From NCBI GenBank assembly GCA_038529355.1, contig JBCBDU010000044.1, positions 1-28,521 on the forward strand: a DNA stretch of 28,521 nt, given 5' to 3'. Both the position numbers and the translations under genes were made by a program. Origin of the DNA: CALBPI01 sp038529355 (GTDB lineage: Bacteria; Pseudomonadota; Gammaproteobacteria; Steroidobacterales; Woeseiaceae). Each line of letters starts with the position of its first letter. Positions within the stretch are counted from its first letter, which is position 1. The notes beneath the pieces are model-generated. The model saw only the letters and a program-made list of their open reading frames with translations. It was not told where the DNA came from and ran no database searches. Shown here piece after piece: positions 1-7,864 of the stretch.

Positions 1-476
1 CCAATCGCAAGTACGGTGCCCGGGGGCACGACCAACTCGCGTATCGAAGGGCCGCCGCCATGGGTCAGATTTAGTGCCACCTGTTGTCCGCCAAAGTGCT
101 CGATCGCGCCATCGTCTGGAGTCGCAAGCCGCTGACCGTTGAGCCAAAGCTGACCGTCGATGAGCGCAACGCGGTCGCCACCAACCGCGACGATGCGTTT
201 GATCAGCAAGATACCTGTTTCCGGGGAGTCGAAGACGGCGACATCGCCGGACTGTGGAGTGCCAGTCGCAATGACGTCAATTTTGGTAAACGGGATCCGC
301 AATCCGTAGGCGGTTTTGTCGACGACAACGCGATCGCCAGACATCAGCGTGTATTCCATCGAACCACTCGGCACATGGTAGTGATCGGCCAGCGATGAAC
401 GCGCGGCAAAAATAAGCATCATCAGGAGCGCGAGTTGCCCTAACTCAGAGCGCATCAGGCGAAGAATAGTTTGCAT
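1..476 (-). CDS. lepB: Signal peptidase I (type I leader peptidase), C-terminus cut by window edge
   Basis: Reading the minus strand from an ATG at 474-476 gives an open frame that runs off the left edge, so the C-terminal part is missing. The first ~30 residues form one hydrophobic segment. It is followed by the motif PSGSM (catalytic serine), GDRVVVDK, and KRIVAVGGD (catalytic lysine of the Ser/Lys dyad), the conserved boxes of S26 signal peptidases. The later GDNRDNS box would lie outside the window. The enzyme cleaves signal peptides from exported proteins on the periplasmic side of the inner membrane. A Shine-Dalgarno-like AGAAGGG lies just upstream of the ATG. It shows only one N-terminal membrane segment, unlike the two of E. 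coli LepB, and no lepA is adjacent, so it may be an accessory paralogue. The gene symbol denotes the family rather than proven orthology. Confidence 0.9.
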   Translation of the reverse strand, partial: MQTILRLMRSELGQLALLMMLIFAARSSLADHYHVPSGSMEYTLMSGDRVVVDKTAYGLRIPFTKIDVIATGTPQSGDVAVFDSPETGILLIKRIVAVGGDRVALIDGQLWLNGQRLATPDDGAIEHFGGQQVALNLTHGGGPSIRELVVPPGTVLAI

Positions 477-593
477 GCTGTGACCCTTCTGGCAGTCAAT
501 ATCAAGCACATTGCATCACGATGTGTTGAGTGATAGACAACGGAAACGATAGTTGGTGCCGTCGACAGCCAGGTCTAACGGAGCAAGTGGGCG

Positions 594-1034
594 TCAACCC
601 AGACGGCCAACGTCGATTTGTAACCTGGCGAACCAGACGGCGAACAGACTGATCGCCAGAAACGCGAACTCCAGCATGACCTGGGACGGACGAATCACGC
701 TGGCGATATCTGCCAGCACAAATGCCCGGAACATCAGTAGCACCATGCAACCGAGTGACAACGCATACAACGGCAACGCCCATTGATGCTGCAGCAACAA
801 AGCAACGGCACCCCCCAAGCGGGTAACGGCTGTCAGCAATGTAACCCACATGATCCAGACAGGGATCGCATGGATGTAGTCCGCATAGGCCTGCTTGATT
901 CGTCCATCGGCAACCAGTGTTGCCCAATGATCAGTCGATGCGATGAAGAAGGTGAAGACGACCAGACCCGCATAGGCTAACGCCCATAGCAGCAGCATCG
1001 TCGACGTCAGCCAGAAAAGAACGGTGTGACTCAT
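594..1034 (-). CDS. Small four-helix integral membrane protein of unknown function
   Basis: The frame is open back to 1100, but that start lies inside the terminator of the upstream gene. The internal ATG at 1032-1034 (protein begins MSHTVLFWL, 146 aa) is therefore preferred; no strong ribosome binding site is visible. Hydrophobic segments at about residues 6-30, 55-80, 84-108 and 118-137 indicate four membrane helices with a short polar loop between the first two (around DHWATLVADGRIKQAY). The architecture resembles the small proteobacterial proteins often labelled 'sugar transporter', but I see no residue signature that supports transport. It lies 117 bp upstream of the signal peptidase gene on the same strand, so the two could share a transcript. 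Function is unknown. Confidence 0.7.
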   Translation of the reverse strand: MSHTVLFWLTSTMLLLWALAYAGLVVFTFFIASTDHWATLVADGRIKQAYADYIHAIPVWIMWVTLLTAVTRLGGAVALLLQHQWALPLYALSLGCMVLLMFRAFVLADIASVIRPSQVMLEFAFLAISLFAVWFARLQIDVGRLG

Positions 1035-1098
1035 CAAATACTCAGATACCCGCACGTGCATGTAAACGTATTTCTGATTAAACACACGAATTTTGGGC

Positions 1099-1128
1099 AA
1101 AAAAAAGGGGCCATCTTGCGATGGCCCC
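1099..1128 (-). terminator. Rho-independent terminator of the large TonB receptor gene
   Basis: Read on the minus strand this is a perfect 8-bp stem, GGGGCCAT / ATGGCCCC (1107-1114 with 1121-1128), with a 6-nt loop, followed by eight T residues. It starts 18 bp after the stop of the TonB receptor, which is where a terminator for that gene belongs. Confidence 0.92.
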
Positions 1129-1145
1129 TCTTCGTCTCGTGCAAC

Positions 1146-4100
1146 TTAGAAGTTGTACTTGACCGCCGCTACGAATACACGGCTTGTGTCGAATACGGTC
1201 GGGTACGTATTACCGTTACCCAAAGCCGGACCGGCACTGGAGTAGATGGGTGGATCTTCTCCGAACAAGTTCAACACAGAACCACGGATCACGATGTCTT
1301 CAGTAACGTACCAGTTAGCAGATACGTCGATGTAGTTCGTGTCATGCAGTTCCGTCTCAACCGTTTCTGCTGCCGTATCAACGTCGGTGGCACCGAAGTG
1401 ACGCCACGTTGTTGTTACGTCAACATCCCACGGCGTGTTCCACGTTGCCAGGAAGCGATGACGGTACTCAGGGCTCGGGCTACCGCAGGTGTTGCCGAAG
1501 AAGCCAGCACACTCGATAACGTCAAGACCTGGACCCGGTGTCGTGTCCAGCGTGTCGAGGATCGTTGCCGCGTAGTCGAAACGCAGTGAGTGCTCACCGA
1601 GATCCCAGTCATAGATGACCTGGACGTCGATACCCGTTGTTTCGAGTTCAGCGATGTTGATGTTCGTAGACTGGAAGCCAACGCCCGGTGAACCACCGGC
1701 CAATGTGCCACCAGCACCACGTGTAATCAGACCACAGAATGCGTCCAGACCAGTTGCCAGACACTGATCAAGTACCTGCTGTGCAGGCAGACCAGCTGAG
1801 ATTGTGTCTTCAACAACGATGTTGAAGTAGTCAATGCTCACAGACAGGTTAGGTACGAACTCAGGTGTGTAAACAAAACCGAAGGTAAGTGTGTCGGCCG
1901 TTTCCGGATCCAACAGCGGGTTACCACCGGTGATTGCTTGTGTCTGACCAGAGATCACGTCGAAGATGCTGCCGTACTGTGCAGCTGTTACGCCCGTGTT
2001 CTGGCACGCTGCCAAAGAGGCAATCGGCGCACTTGAAGCACATGGGTCGAACAACTGGACGCCGTTGGCGTTGGTGCCAGCAGACGTCAGGTTAGGCAGA
2101 CCAGTACCCTGACCGGTGAACAGCTCGATGACGTTCGGTGCACGTACCGCGCGCTGGAAACCAGCACGAGCGCGGAGATCGTCGTAAGGTACCCACGCGA
2201 GTGAGAAACCGTACGCGTTCGCGTCGAAGTCGTTAGAGGTGTTGTTACCTTCAGCGGTGTAGTCAGAGTAGCGGTACTGAGCGTTCAACGTCAGTTCCTG
2301 CGCGCCTGGCTTGTCGGCCAACAGCGGTACCTGGATTTCCGAGAAGAACTCGAACACTTCCAGTTCACCAGCTACCGGCAACGTTGGGCCACCGACACCG
2401 GTGAAGCCGCCGTCTGGCTGCTGGCTGATGACGTCAGGACGTGCGTCCAGCTCGTCTGTGCGGAATTCAATACCGAACAGAGCGCCAACACCGTCGTTAG
2501 CCGTCGGCAATTGGATGCCGTACTCACCGAGGTCAGCCTGGATAGAACCACCGTAGATGAACTGGCTGGTAGAACCCTGAGTGACACCAGGGCCACCGAT
2601 GAAGTTCAACGCAGCGTCCGTTACGAGGCTTTCGCCATTAGGACCACGCTGGAAGATGTTGTACGGCACACAGCCGCCTGACGGATCGGTACAAACCGGG
2701 TTGCCGTTAGCATCTTCTGTAACGAGGATCGCCTGCTGGAAGTTAGCAATGATGAAATCTTCCGATGCGATAGACGTATCACGCGTTTCGCCAATCTGTA
2801 CGAACGCTTCCCAGTTCCACACGTCAGCGATGTCGCCACGCAGACCTGTGATGACGCGGAATGCGCTGTTCTCAAGGCGAGAATTACGGTTGCCGCCTTC
2901 GACGTTACGGTGAGAAGCAGTGATACCGCTCACGATGTTGCCGTCGATGACGTCCTGAGCCGTACAACCGAACACGTCGGTTGCAAGATCCAGCGTACCC
3001 GGGTTGTTCGCGATCAACGGGTTATCACAGTTGATGTTGTAAGCGCCGAAACCGAATGAAGCACTCGGAGCGATCTGCGCATCACTTACGTTGTTAACGT
3101 AAGAGAAGTCAGCAAACGCTTCTACGCTGTCGTTGATCTCGTAGTAGCTCTTCGCGTACAGGTTGTAACGCTCTGAAGGACGCTGGAAGAAGTTGAACTG
3201 ACCGAAGTTAAAGGTCTGCGACGGACCACCAGCGAAGCCGTTGATGTCGCCGTTTTCTTCCTGGAACGCGAAATTGTTGTTACCGAACAGACGGAAGTTG
3301 GCTGAACCTACGCAACCAAAACCACCGAAGCTCAGCGCACCATTGTCCTGCCCAAGCGCGCAACCAGAATATACGCGGTCGGCCTGAAGGATCTCTTCGC
3401 GATCTTCATAAGACAGATACAACGTTGCGTTACCACGGCCGTTAGGCGCGTTGATACCGAACATGGCGTAGAGCAGCGTTTCATCGCCGTCGAAGCCACT
3501 ATCCGGCACCGGCTGGCCGCCAGCACGCAGGACGTTCTCGAAGAACGGGTCGTCGTTATCAGCATAAGATGTGCTGAACTGACCACCGATTTCAACGCCT
3601 TCGAAATCACGCTTCAGCTGGAAGTTGGCAACACCACCGATAGCGTCCGAACCGTATACGGCCGAAGCACCACCCGTCAGGATGTCCACTTTCTCAACCA
3701 TCTGAATCGGCACGAGGTCGACGTTGGCAGATGCAATGCTTGATGAACCGTATGGCAGGCGACGGCCGTCAATCAAGACGAGCGTACGAACCGAACCCAG
3801 ACCACGCAGGTTCAGGGTCGCAGTACCAGACGCGCCGTTAGAGACTTCTGACGCCTGACCAGCAAAAACCTGTGGCAGTACGTTAATAAAGTCTTCAACA
3901 CGGACGTTACCGCGGATGATGCCTTCTTCACCGGTCACACTCAGTACGGGTGTGGCAGCGGCAAGGTTCGGGTTCGCCTGAAGGCGCGACCCGGTGACAA
4001 TCACCTCGTCGATAGATTCTGACTCGTCATCGTCATCAGACGCCTGAGCAAATGCAGATGACGGCGTAAGGCTCGTCAACGCAAAGGCGGCGCATGATGC

Positions 4101-4163
4101 AATACCGAGCCGGCACAATTGCCGCCACGCATCTTCTGCGCGGTTTGCAAGGTTTGGCTTCAT
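1146..4163 (-). CDS. TonB-dependent outer-membrane receptor (1005 aa)
   Basis: The protein is an outer-membrane transporter that would take up a bulky nutrient using energy from TonB-ExbBD. A signal peptide ends near residue 40 (SSAFAQ). An acidic linker leads to SIDEVIVTGSR, the TonB-box/plug junction typical of this family. The plug follows to about residue 185, including GGASAVYGSDAIGGVANF, and then a long barrel ending in KYNF with a terminal aromatic residue for Bam-dependent assembly. The ATG at 4161-4163 has GGGAG about 9 nt upstream. Codon choice is strongly skewed (CGT, GGT, AAC, CTG, GAA preferred) compared with neighbouring genes, suggesting high expression, and the gene has its own strong terminator. 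The substrate cannot be told from sequence; length and plug type match receptors for oligosaccharides or peptides rather than short siderophore receptors. Confidence 0.93.
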   Translation of the reverse strand: MKPNLANRAEDAWRQLCRLGIASCAAFALTSLTPSSAFAQASDDDDESESIDEVIVTGSRLQANPNLAAATPVLSVTGEEGIIRGNVRVEDFINVLPQVFAGQASEVSNGASGTATLNLRGLGSVRTLVLIDGRRLPYGSSSIASANVDLVPIQMVEKVDILTGGASAVYGSDAIGGVANFQLKRDFEGVEIGGQFSTSYADNDDPFFENVLRAGGQPVPDSGFDGDETLLYAMFGINAPNGRGNATLYLSYEDREEILQADRVYSGCALGQDNGALSFGGFGCVGSANFRLFGNNNFAFQEENGDINGFAGGPSQTFNFGQFNFFQRPSERYNLYAKSYYEINDSVEAFADFSYVNNVSDAQIAPSASFGFGAYNINCDNPLIANNPGTLDLATDVFGCTAQDVIDGNIVSGITASHRNVEGGNRNSRLENSAFRVITGLRGDIADVWNWEAFVQIGETRDTSIASEDFIIANFQQAILVTEDANGNPVCTDPSGGCVPYNIFQRGPNGESLVTDAALNFIGGPGVTQGSTSQFIYGGSIQADLGEYGIQLPTANDGVGALFGIEFRTDELDARPDVISQQPDGGFTGVGGPTLPVAGELEVFEFFSEIQVPLLADKPGAQELTLNAQYRYSDYTAEGNNTSNDFDANAYGFSLAWVPYDDLRARAGFQRAVRAPNVIELFTGQGTGLPNLTSAGTNANGVQLFDPCASSAPIASLAACQNTGVTAAQYGSIFDVISGQTQAITGGNPLLDPETADTLTFGFVYTPEFVPNLSVSIDYFNIVVEDTISAGLPAQQVLDQCLATGLDAFCGLITRGAGGTLAGGSPGVGFQSTNINIAELETTGIDVQVIYDWDLGEHSLRFDYAATILDTLDTTPGPGLDVIECAGFFGNTCGSPSPEYRHRFLATWNTPWDVDVTTTWRHFGATDVDTAAETVETELHDTNYIDVSANWYVTEDIVIRGSVLNLFGEDPPIYSSAGPALGNGNTYPTVFDTSRVFVAAVKYNF

Positions 4164-4961
4164 GTAATTAGCTCCCTAATGTTTATCTACACAACCCCGT
4201 GAAGGGCTATCCCCGTTTCGAGCGCATTAATCAAAAAAATCGTTGCGCCTGGCTGTAGCGCTTTTACAACACCTCGCCAAGTAACGTCGCCGGAGTTTCG
4301 CAAAGAGTAATACCGAATGCAACAAACCACCCGCTGTTGGTCTTTTGCAACACAACAGGGTTCTCGTGCAATCAGTCGCTTATTGGCTCAGCTCTCAGAG
4401 TGAAATACCTAATTTCCTCGATTTTTCAAATAGATAGCAATCTGATTTGATGGAGGATTCGTACTAATGCTGATCTATATCGGCAAAATCAGCGTTTTTA
4501 TGCTGGAAACCAAGCGCAAACAGCCGTAGACGTTGACACTTGAAGCGCGCAGCTCAAAGCGCGGGTGACTGTATCTGACCGGGTGTTGCAAACACCGAGT
4601 CGGCGGGGAGCAAAATGTTGTGAAATCGCACCGACCTGCTTGGCAGCGTGCCAAAAACACAACACGGACATCGTTAGCTGCACATACGCAACAGTTCGCA
4701 CCTGTGAAAAAGGCCAGGTGCCCGCCGAAAATGCCACGATACTGGGCAAGCGTCTTACGGCGAAGCCGCATCGGTCAGGATGCATTCGCACGAATCAGCA
4801 GCAAGGGCTGCGAGGCTAATCGCATATTAAGCACGCAGAAACAGCAACAATGACGACACTGCGAACCAGCGTCAGAAGGTGCAAGGGATTGCAGCGCTTG
4901 CATGGACATCTTTCGCCCATGACGAGACCATGGTGGTGTCTTCTCCGAGCGAGCGAATTCG
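4164..4961. other. Long intergenic region between divergent genes (798 bp)
   Basis: This gap separates the start codons of the TonB receptor (minus) and the amidohydrolase (plus) and must hold both promoters. The half next to the receptor is AT-richer. Short open frames in the other half (for example 4565-4819 and 4475-4771) have no good ribosome binding site, overlap each other on both strands and look random. A small perfect inverted repeat, GGTGTT / AACACC, lies at about 4580-4595. I could not assign a promoter, riboswitch or small RNA with confidence. Confidence 0.5.
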
Positions 4962-6653
4962 ATGACATTCCTTCAGCGCACGTATGCGCTTTTGCTTCTG
5001 GTGACAATGACTGCGTGTGCAGCGCAGCAGCAGCCCGCTTACGATCTGATCATTCGCGATGGCATGCTCTACGACGGATCCGGCGGCCCGCCAGTACGTG
5101 GCGACATCGCCGTCAACGCTGACCGCATCGTTGCCCTTGGCCGCGACCTCGGCTCGGCCAGACGCGTTGTTGATGCAACCGATCTAGCGGTCGCGCCAGG
5201 CTTCATCAATATGCTGAGTTGGGCAAACGAATCCCTACTGGTTGACGGGCTATCGCAATCCGACATTCGCCAGGGCGTCACGCTCGAGGTCATGGGCGAG
5301 GGCTGGTCGATGGGGCCGCTCAACGAAACAATGCGCGAGGCGCTGTCCAGCGATCAGGATGCGTTGCGCTTTGAGATCCCGTGGACGACGCTCGGCGAGT
5401 ATCTAAACCACCTGCAGATTCGTGGCGTATCGACCAACGTCGCCTCGTTCGTCGGCGCGGCCACTGTGCGTATTCACGAGGTTGGGTTTGCTGATCGTCG
5501 TCCAACAGCGGATGAACTGGATCGCATGCGTGCGCACGTGCGATTGGCAATGGAGGAAGGCGCGCTCGGTGTTGGTGCGTCGCTGATCTATGCGCCCGCT
5601 TTTTATGCGGACACGGCAGAGTTAATCGCGCTCTGCGAAGTCGCTGCCGAGTACGGCGGTCGTTACATCGCGCACCTGCGCAGTGAAGGCAACAATTTTC
5701 TCGACGCCGTCAATGAACACATCACCATCGCGCGCGATGCCAACATCGGTGCAGAGATTTATCACCTGAAGGCTGCCGGCGCTGCCAACTACGGCAAACT
5801 CGATGACGCGATCGCCAGGATCGAAGCGGCACGCGCCGAGGGTATGGATGTGACTGCCAACATGTATACCTACACAGCCGGCGCCACGGGGCTCGATGCG
5901 TCGATGCCCCCGTGGGTACAAGAGGGTGGCTATGACGCCTGGGCCAAGCGGTTAAAAGACCCGGACACCCGTGCCCGGCTGCGCGTCGAAATGACCACAC
6001 CAACGGATGCCTGGGAAAATCTCTACCTCGCCGCCGGCGATCCGTCGCGCGTTATTCTGGTCGCGTTCAAAAGCGATGCATTGCGACCGCTGACCGGCAA
6101 GACGCTGGCACAAGTCTCTGCGCTGCGCGGCACACCGCCTGCGGACACGATGATGGATCTTGTCATCGAAAACGGCAGTGACGTCGGCACGGTGTACTTC
6201 ATCATGTCCGAAGAAAACGTCGGAAAGAAACTTGCACTGCCGTGGATGGCGTTTGGCTCAGATGGCAAATCGTTGGCACCCGAGGGCAATTTCTTATTGG
6301 AAAATCCGCATCCATGCGCGTACGGTAATTTTGCACGCTTGCTGGGCAAGTACGTACGCGATGAAAACGCACTGTCGCTCGCCGAAGCCATCCGCAGGCT
6401 AACGCGCTTTCCTGCCGACAATCTGAAGTTGCACAATCGCGGTCGACTTGAGGCAGGTTACTTCGCCGACATGGTTGTGTTTGATCCGAACACAATTCAG
6501 GATCACGCGACGTTTGCAGAACCACACCAATATGCCACCGGTGTCCAGCATGTGTTCGTCAATGGCGTCGCGGTGCTGGAGAACGGCGAGCACACCGGGG
6601 CAACACCGGGTCGGGTTGTGCGCGGGCCGGGTTACAAGCCGGCAGGGAACTGA
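4962..6653 (+). CDS. N-acyl-D-amino-acid deacylase-like amidohydrolase, putative lipoprotein
   Basis: A 563-aa protein of the amidohydrolase_3 / D-aminoacylase group. The N-terminus is a signal peptide with a lipobox-like end (TMTAC, Cys19), suggesting membrane anchoring in the periplasm or outer membrane. The small beta domain (YDLIIRDGMLYDGSG) and the C-terminal half (FPADNLKLHNRGRLEAGYFADMVVFD) are typical. Likely metal or active-site residues are His238 (AHLRSEG), His268 (IYHLKAAG) and Asp434 (FGSDG). The usual HxH/HxD after PGFID is absent: the sequence is PGFINMLSW (residues 79-87), and the usual GNCG position reads GEGWS (near 112-116), so a Glu may replace the metal-binding Cys. This implies a modified metal site and an unknown amide, cyclic imide or peptide substrate. 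No strong Shine-Dalgarno is seen. It converges on the beta-lactamase gene with 47 bp between stops. Confidence 0.88.
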   Translation: MTFLQRTYALLLLVTMTACAAQQQPAYDLIIRDGMLYDGSGGPPVRGDIAVNADRIVALGRDLGSARRVVDATDLAVAPGFINMLSWANESLLVDGLSQSDIRQGVTLEVMGEGWSMGPLNETMREALSSDQDALRFEIPWTTLGEYLNHLQIRGVSTNVASFVGAATVRIHEVGFADRRPTADELDRMRAHVRLAMEEGALGVGASLIYAPAFYADTAELIALCEVAAEYGGRYIAHLRSEGNNFLDAVNEHITIARDANIGAEIYHLKAAGAANYGKLDDAIARIEAARAEGMDVTANMYTYTAGATGLDASMPPWVQEGGYDAWAKRLKDPDTRARLRVEMTTPTDAWENLYLAAGDPSRVILVAFKSDALRPLTGKTLAQVSALRGTPPADTMMDLVIENGSDVGTVYFIMSEENVGKKLALPWMAFGSDGKSLAPEGNFLLENPHPCAYGNFARLLGKYVRDENALSLAEAIRRLTRFPADNLKLHNRGRLEAGYFADMVVFDPNTIQDHATFAEPHQYATGVQHVFVNGVAVLENGEHTGATPGRVVRGPGYKPAGN

Positions 6654-6700
6654 TTCGTTAAGCCGTGCGGTTGACGCCGACCTTCGCACGTCAAAAAGCG

Positions 6701-7588
6701 CTAGCGCGTTAATGCGGATTCGCGTTCTTCAGACACGCGTCGCTCAAGACGACGCTCGATACGATCGACATAGTTGCGACACCCAGCTTGATCCAGCAAT
6801 CCGGTCGGTTCACTCAGTCGTCGATGCATATCGCTCGCGACCGGGTGCGGCGTCAATACGACATCGCATCGAATATCTACGAGCGTCGTGAGCGAAGCAC
6901 GATAGGCGGCGAGGTAATCGGGATCGTCACTGAATCGATAATTGTTTCGACTAACGGGTGACAGACTGTCCAGATACGCAATATACCTGCATTGTTCCGA
7001 CTCACAAGACGCCCAGGTCCAACTCAGCGCGCCTGGCGAATGCCCGGGTGTCTCAATAGCGGTGAGTGTCAGGGCGCCCAGTTTGACAGGCTCACCATCG
7101 CTGACCGTCGCCGCGACAACGACACCCGGAAAAGGCTCATGCATACGCGCCTGTGGATCATCATCGGCAACAATTCCCGAACGTAAGACAGGTGCGGCAC
7201 GAACCGAGGCAATCACGCGTCCGCCTGAGCGCGCCTGCAAATACGCCAGGCCACCGACGTGGTCATAATGTTCATGACTGTGCAACAGGATCGCAACGTC
7301 GTTAATGTCGAAACCAAGCGCGGTGATGTTTGCCTCGACTAACTCGCCGCCGCGCTCGGTGCCACCATCAATCAAAACGTGCCCCTGATCGCCAGTAATC
7401 AGAATCGACGCAATACCACATGTGCCGACATAGTAGGTGTTACCAAAAACCTGAAACGGCGGCCCCGGCTTGTCCCACGAATCGTTCTCACCGCACACCG
7501 TAGTCCAAGTCTGCGCAGGTGGTGTAGTTGCCGACTGTTCGCCAATTGACGCCGAAGTGCAAGCAGCAGCAACCAACAAAAACCACAT
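6701..7588 (-). CDS. Subclass B3 metallo-beta-lactamase, putative lipoprotein
   Basis: A zinc hydrolase that opens beta-lactam rings in the periplasm, if the family assignment holds. With the ATG at 7586-7588 the protein has 295 aa. HEHYDH (His105, His107, Asp109, His110), PGHSPG (His183) and TPHP (His248) supply all six zinc ligands of the B3 type. DSLSPVS (near 207-213) matches the B3 segment around Ser221. A hydrophobic start ending VAAAC suggests a lipoprotein. The start is uncertain: this ATG has no clear ribosome binding site and leaves no positive residues before the hydrophobic stretch, while the frame stays open upstream (RRYRAAF) to a TTG at 7732. Alternative: a B3-like hydrolase acting on another substrate such as a lactone, since the fold is shared. 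Its neighbours are not known resistance genes, so it looks intrinsic rather than acquired. Confidence 0.88.
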   Translation of the reverse strand: MWFLLVAAACTSASIGEQSATTPPAQTWTTVCGENDSWDKPGPPFQVFGNTYYVGTCGIASILITGDQGHVLIDGGTERGGELVEANITALGFDINDVAILLHSHEHYDHVGGLAYLQARSGGRVIASVRAAPVLRSGIVADDDPQARMHEPFPGVVVAATVSDGEPVKLGALTLTAIETPGHSPGALSWTWASCESEQCRYIAYLDSLSPVSRNNYRFSDDPDYLAAYRASLTTLVDIRCDVVLTPHPVASDMHRRLSEPTGLLDQAGCRNYVDRIERRLERRVSEERESALTR

Positions 7589-7788
7589 AACGAATGCAGC
7601 ACGGTAACGCCGGATATTGCTAGAGAATAGTACGATGATCGTTAAACCCTTCGGCGTGTTGTCGCTAACAAATCGCGCTGTCACGCGTGTCAGTGCAATG
7701 ATGCGATGGGCCAATACTTTGCACGACAACAACGTAATGCCATGCTAGCGGCCGCGCACCTTGAACCGAAGCCTGATGCAATAGCGCT

Positions 7789-7847
7789 GCTGAAAAACCC
7801 GACGCTGGCGACGCGCCATGCGTCGGCCAGCGCCGGATATTTTCAGC
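7789..7847 (-). terminator. Bipartite hairpin, probable terminator of the sortilin-like gene
   Basis: GCTGGC-GACGC (7804-7814) pairs with GCGTC-G-GCCAGC (7820-7831) around a 5-nt loop. An outer arm GCTGAAAA (7789-7796) pairs with TTTTCAGC (7840-7847). Read on the minus strand the GC-rich inner stem is followed by GGGTTTTT, and the whole lies 18 bp beyond the stop of the 7865-11149 gene. This position and form suit a rho-independent terminator. Confidence 0.75.
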
Positions 7848-7864
7848 AAGAAACTAACAGCACC

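Noticed and set aside
502..927. 141-codon minus-strand open frame overlapping the small membrane protein
   Set aside because: Cys- and Arg-rich shadow in another frame; the membrane protein frame has consistent helices.
4565..4819. Open frame of 84 codons in the long intergenic gap
   Set aside because: Overlaps frames on both strands, no ribosome binding site, composition unlike a structured protein.
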